The notes under the pieces: generated by a model
Told to the model about the DNA's origin: nothing
Databases searched by the model: none
The model's input: the letters and a program-made list of their open reading frames with translations, nothing else
Part shown: in pieces, positions 25,914-32,272 of the stretch
Numbering within the stretch: the stretch's first letter is position 1
Layout: every line of letters starts with the position of its first letter
Program-made: the position numbers and the translations under genes
Assembly (NCBI RefSeq): GCF_006438875.1
Contig: NZ_RCZH01000004.1
Coordinates: forward strand, 62,001 to 126,000
Source of the DNA: Flavobacterium pectinovorum
GTDB taxonomy: Bacteria > Bacteroidota > Bacteroidia > Flavobacteriales > Flavobacteriaceae
DNA length: 64,000 nt
Reading direction: 5' to 3'

Positions 25914-26700
25914 TTTCACGCAGATTCTACAGATTAAAGCAGATTTAAATAGATTTTTATTAAAATTAATTTGCGTCAATCTGCCTAAATCTTTTTTAAT
26001 CTGCGTGAAATTCATATTAAAAAATTGTGTGATTCTTTTTATCCCAATAACTATCTTGATAAGAAGATTAGAATAATTTTGTTTCACGCAGATTCTACAG
26101 ATTAAAGCAGATTTAAAGAGATTTTTATTAAAATTAATTTGCGTCAATATGCCTAAATCTTTTTTAATCCGCGTGAAATTCATATTAAAAAAATTGTGTG
26201 ATTCTTTTTTATCCCAATAACTATCTTGATAAGAAGATTAGAATAATTTTGTTTCACGCAGATTCTATAGATCAAAGCAGATTTAAAGATATTTTTATTA
26301 AAATTAATTTGCGTCAATCTGCCTAAATCTTTTTTAATCTGCGTGAAATTCATATTAAAAAATTGTGTGATTCTTTTTATCCCAATAACTATCTTGATAA
26401 GAAGATTAGAATAATTTTGTTTCACGCAGATTCTACAGATTAAAGCAGATTTAAATAGATTTTTATTAAAATTAATTTGCGTTAATCTGCCTAAATCTTT
26501 TTTAATCTGCGTGAAATTCATATTAAAAAAATTGTGTGAATCTTTTTTATCCCAATAACTATCTTGATAAAAAGATTAGAATAATTTTGTTTCACGCAGA
26601 TTCTACAGATTAAAGCAGATTTAAAGAGATTTTTATTAAAATTAATTTGCGTGAATCTGCCTAAATCTTTTTAATCTGCGTGAAATTCATATTAAAAAAA
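25914..26700. repeat. Tandem array of 168-170 bp units, each with a palindrome
   Basis: Units start at 25914, 26082, 26252, 26420 and 26590 (TTTCACGCAGATT). Each holds a 97 bp palindromic element bounded by TTTCACGCAGATT and AATCTGCGTGAAA (25914-25926 and 25998-26010 in the first) with internal GCAGATTTAAA-type words, plus a 72 bp spacer with TTCATATTAAAAAATTGTG. Units differ at a few bases. The fifth spacer is interrupted by the transposon; its continuation is recognisable after 32137 (CTGTCTGAATCTTTTTATTG). Long reading frames here only reflect the repeat. No gene is present in 25805-26700. Confidence 0.95.
26693..26700. repeat. Left target site duplication of the transposon
   Basis: TAAAAAAA directly precedes the left terminal inverted repeat and is repeated at 32130-32137 right after the other end. 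Eight base duplications are typical of IS1595-family elements. The A-rich composition lowers specificity slightly, but the match is exact. Confidence 0.8.
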
Positions 26701-26762
26701 GATACCTATATACTTGAGTGTACCAACTAGCAACACCTTAAAAATATAGGTTTTTGTTTTTA
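26701..26762 (+). repeat. Left terminal inverted repeat
   Basis: It starts GATACCTATATACTTGAGTG and is the exact reverse complement of 32068-32129 over 62 bp. Confidence 0.95.
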
Positions 26763-26788
26763 ATATATATACTATAAAAATACAAACT

Positions 26789-26965
26789 ATGAAACCATTA
26801 TCACAACACATTCAAGAAACATTTAACAATGAGTCTTTAAAAGAGGCTTTTGAAGAAAAACTTGTCGATGAAGAATTGGATGCTTTAAATCGTACAGCAT
26901 TTGCCATAGAAGTTCCTAAAGCAGATAAAAGTTCATTGGTAGATAAGACGATTAGTGGGAAATAA
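26789..26965 (+). CDS. Small transposon protein with HIQE-type N-terminus
   Basis: The 58-residue frame starts at ATG 26 bp inside the left inverted repeat: MKPLSQHIQETF then a Glu/Lys-rich part (EAFEEKLVDEELDALN). A second small protein of the transposon (30251-30385, other strand) begins MKTLSDHIQESF, so the first 12 residues are conserved while the tails differ. The conservation supports a coding role. I do not know the family; a link to transposition or to the cargo cannot be judged. Confidence 0.55.
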   Translation: MKPLSQHIQETFNNESLKEAFEEKLVDEELDALNRTAFAIEVPKADKSSLVDKTISGK

Positions 26966-26971
26966 GAGATT

Positions 26972-27352
26972 TTATTGATTTAAGACGTATTGAATTTGTT
27001 TTAGTAAATTTCCTTGAGGTATTAATTCTACAAATTGCACAAAATTATTTATTTCAAACAATGCTGTTTTAGAAGAAATCAATTCAGTTGAAATAAATGA
27101 TACTTCTATTTGATTGTTAATATATTCTATTTCAATTGAAAAGTTCACATTTTGATATGTTACTGCATATTTAACACTATGTGGTTTTACTGAATTAGTA
27201 AGCGGTACGATTGTAAATAAATCTTTCCTAAAATATCCTCGAATATAATTGTCGACAGTACTTTTAATAAGATTATATACAATATTCATAAATTTCCTTT
27301 TAAAATAAGGAATAAAGGTACTTAAAATTTTATACAGACGAAGTTTGAACAT
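26972..27352 (-). CDS. Hypothetical transposon cargo protein
   Basis: This is a 126-residue protein from ATG 27352; an internal ATG at 27289 (MNIVYNLIKSTVDNY) is an alternative start. It ends 7 bp from the convergent small gene. The first 20 residues are basic and hydrophobic; the rest suggests a beta-rich fold (VKYAVTYQNVNFSIEIEYIN). No motif is recognised. Confidence 0.5.
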   Translation of the reverse strand: MFKLRLYKILSTFIPYFKRKFMNIVYNLIKSTVDNYIRGYFRKDLFTIVPLTNSVKPHSVKYAVTYQNVNFSIEIEYINNQIEVSFISTELISSKTALFEINNFVQFVELIPQGNLLKQIQYVLNQ

Positions 27353-27482
27353 AGAAATAGATGTTTAGATTATGTATAATATAACCACCTTTCAGAAGCA
27401 AAATCAGAGATATTCTGTTCATAAACTATCAAAACATTATAGACTTTCATTATTCCGCCTCGTTCTTTTTATTTATTTTTGT

Positions 27483-27679
27483 ATTGTAAAAATATTCGTG
27501 CTTAATTACGTTATTGCTAAATCCGAATTACCACCCTGAAGCTCAACAGCTTCTCGATTTAACAAGCAAATAATGTATGTGAGGTACGCCGTCATGGCGT
27601 GGCTTTGCATCATTGCTTGTTTAAGGGTGTGGTAATCCTGGATTTAGCTTGGTGTAATGTCCACGCTTATTTTTGCAAT
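27483..27679. ncRNA. Strongly structured element, candidate ncRNA or recombination site
   Basis: About 197 bp fold into one long imperfect hairpin with side arms. The outer arms start ATTGTAAAAATATTCGTG (27483) and end CACGCTTATTTTTGCAAT (27679). Next come GCTAAATCC / GGATTTAGC, ATTACCACCCT / AGGGTGTGGTAAT and AACAAGCAAATAATG (27561-27575) / CATCATTGCTTGTT (27608-27621). Two local hairpins are GAAGCT-caac-AGCTTC (27538-27553) and ACGCC-gtcat-GGCGT (27586-27600). It is more GC-rich than its surroundings and lies in the otherwise empty 27353-27708, before the secreted protein gene. It is not a tRNA. The strand is undetermined. Confidence 0.55.
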
Positions 27680-27708
27680 AAACATTTATAAATCCAAATT
27701 ACCACAAA

Positions 27709-28530
27709 ATGAAAAAGCACTATCAAAAGTACTGCATGCATTTGACGTACGCCATTATTTCCTCTTCCACATTTCTATTTACTACCAAGACATTTAGTCA
27801 AGAAAAACTCAAAATCACTCCAGAGTTTTCCAAACAAATTATTGAAAAGTACCAAGTAGAATCTTTCAAAATTTTTCCTGTTACTATTAAAGCGTTTGAA
27901 GATAAATCAATAATATATGTGATGTCAGAGAATCCTGTTGAGCTAAATGTTTTATCAGGAGATTTTATCAAATTACCTGATAACTATATGCTCTCGAATA
28001 AAGAAATTCCAAATAGATTCATGAAAAATGAACTGTTTACAGAGAAAAATGAATCTTATCAAAATTTAGGTGGCACTTTCGATAGATTCCCAATCATCAA
28101 AAAAATAAGTACAGATGAATTATTTTATGTTATGTCCAATAAATTTATGGGTCAATTAGAAGTTGAGACTGATCAGTTCAATTTTAAAAATCTTGGAAAT
28201 ACTGTTGAATATAAAACATGGAAAACTAAATATTTGACATTACTACAATCAGCACAAACAAATGTAAATACTTGCAATGCAATAATTAAGAAGCATACTT
28301 ATTTGAATCGATTAGGTCAGAAAAGATATGACTCTGATAAATTCACAAAGCAAGAAAAGTTAAGTTTTAATAAAAATCTTGATTCCTTAAATGAGAAATT
28401 GAAAACAATTGGAGATTTGGAAGACAATCGTGATTTCTTAGCTTTTTACAATAACAAGGTATCTACTGTGGAAGCTACAAAGTCTTATGCATTATCTAGT
28501 TTCTATAATAGTACAAGTAGAAGTTATTAG
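27709..28530 (+). CDS. Secreted transposon cargo protein, unknown function
   Basis: The 273-residue protein has an N-terminal signal peptide (about 1-30, ending TKTFSQ). The remainder has a beta-rich first half (KIFPVTIKAFEDKSIIYVMSENP, YVMSNKFMGQLEVET) and a helical C-terminal part with charged heptad-like residues (LSFNKNLDSLNEKLKTIGDLED). No known domain is recognised. The words AAATCCAAATTACCAC directly before the ATG echo AAATCCGAATTACCAC inside the structured element upstream. It ends at a terminator shared with the convergent three-gene operon. A role in competition or adhesion is possible but unsupported. Confidence 0.65.
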   Translation: MKKHYQKYCMHLTYAIISSSTFLFTTKTFSQEKLKITPEFSKQIIEKYQVESFKIFPVTIKAFEDKSIIYVMSENPVELNVLSGDFIKLPDNYMLSNKEIPNRFMKNELFTEKNESYQNLGGTFDRFPIIKKISTDELFYVMSNKFMGQLEVETDQFNFKNLGNTVEYKTWKTKYLTLLQSAQTNVNTCNAIIKKHTYLNRLGQKRYDSDKFTKQEKLSFNKNLDSLNEKLKTIGDLEDNRDFLAFYNNKVSTVEATKSYALSSFYNSTSRSY

Positions 28531-28557
28531 AAATATATTGACTGCAAAAGAAAAATT

Positions 28558-28600
28558 AAACTGTCCCAAAATGATGTCTAACTTTTTGGGACAGTTTTTT
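28558..28600. terminator. Bidirectional terminator
   Basis: A perfect 14 bp stem (28558-28571 against 28584-28597) has As on the left and Ts on the right. It separates the secreted protein gene from the convergent HEPN/SecB-like operon and could serve both. Confidence 0.9.
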
Positions 28601-28631
28601 CATTTTAAACTGGATTTTCATTTTTATCACA

Positions 28632-29057
28632 TTAGCTATTTATAACTTCTGTGTTTTCTTTTAGCGGCTCTGATACATTTGCAAATTTTATTAAGCCTAG
28701 CATTAAAACATTTGCATTAGCTTGAAGTGTTAATGTGCTAATAAACGATCGCATATATGGAAAGATAATAGGAATTGAATTAGTGAAGAAATATGATGGA
28801 ATATCTTCAAATTTATACGGTTGATCAAATAAAAATTCTGAAACGGATTTTACTTTAATAACTTTTTTATTTGCATCTTTTTCAGTTGCTGTAAACGTAA
28901 AAAATAACTCATATAATCCAGAATTTTCATTATATCTTCCTGACGGATGAAATCCCATTTCTAATTCACTATTTTCCTTTTCAGTTTCCTCATACGAAAA
29001 TTTAGAAATTCTAAAATCTTTAAACCTAAATGCTATTGTTTGCTCTGCTTTTATCAT
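28632..29057 (-). CDS. SecB-like chaperone of a putative toxin-antitoxin-chaperone operon
   Basis: The 141-residue protein has the layout of the SecB family: antiparallel strands (FRFKDFRISKFSYEE, YELFFTFTATEKDA), then the hallmark helix start IPIIFPYMRSFISTLT, equivalent to the FPYxRxxxxxLT segment of SecB, and a final hydrophobic strand (LMLGLIKFANV). Stand-alone SecB-like proteins encoded beside toxin genes fold and protect the antitoxin (Rv1957 of Mycobacterium tuberculosis, CmdC of CmdTAC). It is third in a minus-strand operon, 12 bp after the preceding gene. That it acts as such a chaperone here is inferred from order and fold. Confidence 0.75.
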   Translation of the reverse strand: MIKAEQTIAFRFKDFRISKFSYEETEKENSELEMGFHPSGRYNENSGLYELFFTFTATEKDANKKVIKVKSVSEFLFDQPYKFEDIPSYFFTNSIPIIFPYMRSFISTLTLQANANVLMLGLIKFANVSEPLKENTEVINS

Positions 29058-29069
29058 TGTAGAAATTAT

Positions 29070-29534
29070 TTAAAATAAAAAAGACTCTAGTTTAACTCCA
29101 GAGTCTTTAATGTTTGATATATCATTTTTATTATCAGGAGGTGCAATAAAGACATCGAAATCCTGAGGTATTATATATGCATCATACGTTAAACAAGGTT
29201 GTGCGACAACAAATGATACTTTTTGTTGTTCAAACTCCGAAAGATCAACATTTATAGTACTAACACCTAAACTTAAAATAGGATTATTAACCTTTATTAA
29301 AGAATCATCGGTTATAAATACAATGTCCTCACCAAAAAATGTATTTTCGAAAACATCTTCAACTTCTATCTGTTTAAGAATATATGGTCGATCAGAATTA
29401 AAACAATGAACAGGTTTAACTTCTACAACATGAGTATTAATTATACTTTTGTATTCATACCTAATTTCTAGGTGTGAATGTTCACTGTATAATTCAACTA
29501 ATTTTTCTTTTAAAAAGATGATAGACTCTTTCAT
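29070..29534 (-). CDS. Unknown middle protein, candidate antitoxin
   Basis: The 154-residue protein overlaps the HEPN gene by 4 bp (ATGA) and precedes the SecB-like gene by 12 bp. It starts with a charged helix (MKESIIFLKEKLVELYSEHS), followed by strands and acidic stretches (EVEDVFENTFFGEDIVFITDD). It ends with a Pro/Asp/Asn-rich linker and a hydrophobic tip (SGVKLESFLF). In known modules the chaperone-addiction tail of the antitoxin is such a C-terminal exposed peptide. No DNA-binding motif is visible. The family is not recognised; the antitoxin call rests on position. Confidence 0.6.
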   Translation of the reverse strand: MKESIIFLKEKLVELYSEHSHLEIRYEYKSIINTHVVEVKPVHCFNSDRPYILKQIEVEDVFENTFFGEDIVFITDDSLIKVNNPILSLGVSTINVDLSEFEQQKVSFVVAQPCLTYDAYIIPQDFDVFIAPPDNKNDISNIKDSGVKLESFLF

Positions 29535-29950
29535 GATAGTTTCTTTTTTATTAGACTCACAATTTCAATTCCTAGACTTAAAGCTTTATTACTGTCGTCA
29601 ATAGTAACTTGAACATTATCATAATCTGCAATTTTCCTAAAGGTCTTTAATTCTTTTATTTTATTTTTTACAGTATTTCCGTAATAAGTATCAGATTTTT
29701 CAGTTACCTTATTAACCATAAGTTTTATTGGGTAATCATGAGAATTTAACTGATTTCGTTGTCCTCTCGAGTTATTAATTGTCGAAGAAATTTCTTCATA
29801 TGTTTCTCCTAAACGATTTAATGTAGTTGAAATGTATTGAAAAACAGCATAGTATGAACAATGTACACTTGGTGCATAGCAACTATGTTCATCGATCAGT
29901 ATTTTGGCGGCATCTAAATTGAAATTAGATTTTTCTTTTAAGAAACTCAA
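29531..29950 (-). CDS. HEPN domain protein, candidate RNase toxin
   Basis: The 139 residues show the HEPN four-helix pattern: SNFNLDAAKILIDEHSCYAP, then SVHCSYYAVFQYISTTL, and the catalytic-type R-x5-H motif Arg65-Asn66-QLNS-His71, with the polar residue after Arg usual in active HEPN RNases. A third helix (KIKELKTFRKIADYDN) carries the typical RKxADYD ending. It is first in a three-gene operon with an unknown protein and a SecB-like chaperone. The start is TTG 29950, the only usable in-frame start, placed just behind a -7 box, so the message is nearly leaderless. RNase and toxin activity are inferred. Confidence 0.78.
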   Translation of the reverse strand: MSFLKEKSNFNLDAAKILIDEHSCYAPSVHCSYYAVFQYISTTLNRLGETYEEISSTINNSRGQRNQLNSHDYPIKLMVNKVTEKSDTYYGNTVKNKIKELKTFRKIADYDNVQVTIDDSNKALSLGIEIVSLIKKKLS

Positions 29951-29958
29951 ATTATTTG

Positions 29959-29966
29959 CAAAGGTA
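29959..29966 (-). promoter_or_regulatory. -7 box of the HEPN/SecB-like operon
   Basis: TACCTTTG on the minus strand matches TANNTTTG exactly and ends 8 nt before the TTG start. The rest of 29967-30250 is AT-rich with no gene seen. Confidence 0.6.
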
Positions 29967-30250
29967 TTAATTCAAACTACAATTATATAGCTCTTTTGTT
30001 TTTATTAAGAATAATATTGATCAAATATAGCATAAATTTGATATCGCCCTAATTTTTCAAAAAATAATTTTATGTAAATTCCAAAATGCAATTATAACTG
30101 AGTAATAATACCTAGTCTAATTCTTACATTTAAGACAAATTGATAGCAAACATTTGTTCTTAAAATATTTTACAAATTTATAAAAACAATATAGTAAATA
30201 AAACTATTTGTTAAGCAGTTATACTATTATGTTCGATTATTAAACACTCT

Positions 30251-30385
30251 CTATTCAGACGGTTCTTCTTTTTCTACAGATTCAACAACTTCTTCCTTGT
30301 TGTCATTTAGATTCTCTACAACTGTTTCTTGATCTTCTTTAATAGGTGCGAAACTTTCCTGAATGTGATCTGAAAGGGTTTTCAT
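30251..30385 (-). CDS. Small acidic transposon protein with HIQE-type N-terminus
   Basis: The 44-residue frame starts at ATG 30385: MKTLSDHIQESF, then an acidic tail rich in Glu and Asn. Its N-terminus matches the small protein at 26789-26965. An in-frame extension to 30478 exists but lacks the similarity, so the shorter start is preferred. It lies 163 bp downstream of the transposase gene on the same strand. Confidence 0.5.
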   Translation of the reverse strand: MKTLSDHIQESFAPIKEDQETVVENLNDNKEEVVESVEKEEPSE

Positions 30386-30548
30386 GGTATATTGTTTTAA
30401 TATTATATAAGTATGTATAATTAAACAATCTCCCCCTGTAATGGTGAAGGAATTTGATTGTAAATATCTACTTGACAAAGATAATTCATCATATAAGAAT
30501 TCAAGAATTCTTGATACCTCGTTTTCAGTAGTTTCAGTAGCTCATGAT

Positions 30549-31502
30549 CTATGCTACTAAATCCCTATACATTAATCTCTCGTTAGCATTTAATAATGAT
30601 AAATTAAATCTTTCACCATCTGACATCTTACGTGTATTATATCGATATGAAAATTCGTCACAGTATCTATGTAGATGTTTTGGGCTTGTTACGTGATAAA
30701 TACCTATGATACCTCGTTTCAATTGACTCCAAAATCCTTCGATACTATTAGTATGATATGGTCCCATTTTATAAACACCTTTGTTGTGCTTGATAACTCG
30801 ATGTTTATAATCTTTAGAAAGACCATTGTAAGCTAGCCAACCATCGGTAACAACAGTGGAACCTTCTTTAACCATTGCTCGTATGATAGGTTGTAATGTT
30901 TTTCCTTTAGTATTCTTTACAACTTTCGTATAAACTATACCATTACAAATCATCCCAAATACAGGAACTTTCGTTTTAAGGCTTCGACCTTGAGTATTCT
31001 TTACTCTTTTCTTTCTGCTTTTGTTCTTACCTCCAACATAAGTTTCATCAATCTGAACAAGTCCTTCAAATGGAATGGCAATTGTATCTTTCATAGCATT
31101 ACGAATTCTACTTAACATGTACCAAGCAGTTTTTTGAGTAACCTCTAAATCACGATGTAATTGTAAACTACTAATTCCTTTCTTATGTGAAGTGAATATG
31201 TAAATAGCCATGAACCATTTACGTAATGAAATATGTGAGCTTTCAAACATTGTTCCGACTCTTACAGTAAACCTCGATCTGCAATCTTTACATTTATAAA
31301 GCCCTTTGAATACTCCTCTGGCTTTTAGTTTGTAGTGATATTCGTTTTTGCTTCCACAATGAGGGCAAATCGGTTCGTGTTGCCATCTAAGTTTTTCTAA
31401 AAATTCTCGACATGCAGTTTCGGTATTTAATTCGTCAATCATATGCATCATAGATTTAAAAACCGTTGCATTATCTAATTCATTATCAATTATATGGGTC
31501 AT
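30549..31502 (-). CDS. IS1595 family (ISXO2-like) transposase
   Basis: The 317-residue protein has an N-terminal zinc ribbon (Cys46, Cys49, Cys71, Cys74), a helical region with the family's RKWFMAIYIFTSHKKGISS, and the DDE-type domain: Asp152 in QIDETYVGGK, Asp220 in VTDGW, and the HTNSIEGFWSQLKRG segment giving the third catalytic residue (Asn252 or Glu255). It catalyses cut-and-paste or replicative movement of the element bounded by the 62 bp repeats. The length and all motifs are intact, so it is probably functional. It is the only transposase in the element. Confidence 0.95.
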   Translation of the reverse strand: MTHIIDNELDNATVFKSMMHMIDELNTETACREFLEKLRWQHEPICPHCGSKNEYHYKLKARGVFKGLYKCKDCRSRFTVRVGTMFESSHISLRKWFMAIYIFTSHKKGISSLQLHRDLEVTQKTAWYMLSRIRNAMKDTIAIPFEGLVQIDETYVGGKNKSRKKRVKNTQGRSLKTKVPVFGMICNGIVYTKVVKNTKGKTLQPIIRAMVKEGSTVVTDGWLAYNGLSKDYKHRVIKHNKGVYKMGPYHTNSIEGFWSQLKRGIIGIYHVTSPKHLHRYCDEFSYRYNTRKMSDGERFNLSLLNANERLMYRDLVA

Positions 31503-31635
31503 TTAAGTTTTATTAAAATTAATAAATATTGATTAAACGTGTACAACTTGTACTACAAGTTGTTAACAGTTTTCGATTGTAGTTCTTTGCAAATCTGCTT
31601 GTTAACTCAAGAAGGTTGTTTAATTTCTTATAAAT

Positions 31636-31665
31636 GAAAACCACCTACGTCAATAGGTGGTTTTC
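31636..31665. terminator. Hairpin with 12 bp perfect stem
   Basis: GAAAACCACCTA (31636-31647) pairs with TAGGTGGTTTTC (31654-31665), with a 6-nt loop. It may end a short minus-strand gene at 31675-31833 or block read-through from the right end towards the transposase. Confidence 0.7.
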
Positions 31666-31674
31666 AAAAAACAA

Positions 31675-31833
31675 TTAGAAAATTAGACTTATCAAATGCT
31701 CAAGAATAATAGACAGTATTGCGTGAGGAATTTGATTAAAAAGGATAGTTTTCCAATTTAACTTAATCAGATTGAAAAAGTTTTTCAGACAATTTGTTAC
31801 TTGCTGATGTACAGCGGAAATGAAATTTTGCAT
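31675..31833 (-). CDS. Possible small hydrophobic protein
   Basis: A 52-residue frame from ATG 31833 (MQNFISAVHQQVTNCLKNFF...) has two amphipathic or hydrophobic stretches and ends LISLIF. It is directly followed by a hairpin terminator. Nothing else supports it, and it may be spurious. A slightly longer version starts at 31866. Confidence 0.3.
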   Translation of the reverse strand: MQNFISAVHQQVTNCLKNFFNLIKLNWKTILFNQIPHAILSIILEHLISLIF

Positions 31834-31905
31834 CGTTAAGATTTTAAAGTTAGTATTTGAAATCAAACAACATTGTCCAGAAAATGAATTCAGTTTTGAA
31901 AAAGC

Positions 31906-32012
31906 ATAAAACTAGTTCGTAACGAACTGGTTTTATGGTGTTTAAAATTATTTGTTATGGTTTTGAAAATGATCTAAAACGAAAAATCCAGCTCATTTCG
32001 AGCTGGATTTTT
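31906..32012. repeat. Two strong hairpins next to the right transposon end
   Basis: ATAAAACTAGTTCG (31906-31919) pairs with CGAACTGGTTTTAT (31923-31936), with one G-T mismatch. AAAAATCCAGCTC (31982-31994) pairs perfectly with GAGCTGGATTTTT (32000-32012). Both lie in the gene-poor 31503-32067. They resemble terminators or insulators shielding the transposase from outside transcription. Confidence 0.75.
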
Positions 32013-32067
32013 GATGAAAACGCGAGGTAAACGCTATTTTTGAGTATTTTTGAGATTGAATATATAC

Positions 32068-32129
32068 TAAAAACAAAAACCTATATTTTTAAGGTGTTGC
32101 TAGTTGGTACACTCAAGTATATAGGTATC
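32068..32129 (-). repeat. Right terminal inverted repeat
   Basis: This 62 bp segment is the exact reverse complement of 26701-26762; the outer end reads GGTATC. Confidence 0.95.
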
Positions 32130-32137
32130 TAAAAAAA
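32130..32137. repeat. Right target site duplication
   Basis: TAAAAAAA repeats the eight bases found at 26693-26700 before the left end. Confidence 0.8.
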
Positions 32138-32272
32138 ATCTGTCTGAATCTTTTTATTGAGATAGCCATCGTGAGTAGCAAAAGTAATTTACGCACACGT
32201 TAAAATCTTTTTAATCCTTTTAATCTGTGGCAAAAATACTTACTTTTGAATCTTAAATTTATGCCCTAAATT

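Larger units (their letters stand above)
26701..32129. mobile_element. IS1595-type transposon with cargo genes, 5,429 bp
   Basis: The ends are 62 bp perfect inverted repeats (26701-26762 and 32068-32129), extending several more bases with one mismatch. They are flanked by the 8 bp duplication TAAAAAAA. Inside is a single transposase of the ISXO2/IS1595 type. Other genes are passengers: two small proteins sharing an N-terminus, a hypothetical, a secreted protein, a HEPN/unknown/SecB-like operon and a structured non-coding element. IS1595 members with passenger genes are known. Intact ends and duplication point to a recent insertion into the repeat array. Confidence 0.93.

Noticed and set aside
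25743..26521. Reading frames of 113-146 codons on the minus strand in the array
   Set aside because: Their protein sequences repeat the array unit itself (MNFTQIKKDLGRLTQINFNK...) and arise from palindromic DNA, so they are not genes.
25914..26700. Regular repeats that might be taken for a CRISPR array
   Set aside because: The unit is 168-170 bp, whole units are near-identical including the spacers, and no cas genes are near. It is a tandem duplication.
27483..27679. Cloverleaf-like fold as a tRNA or tmRNA
   Set aside because: There is no CCA end, no T-loop sequence and no anticodon arm of correct size; arms are too long.
26701..32129. Integrative conjugative element or prophage
   Set aside because: No integrase, relaxase or structural phage genes are present; inverted repeats, 8 bp duplication and a DDE transposase fit an IS1595-type transposon.
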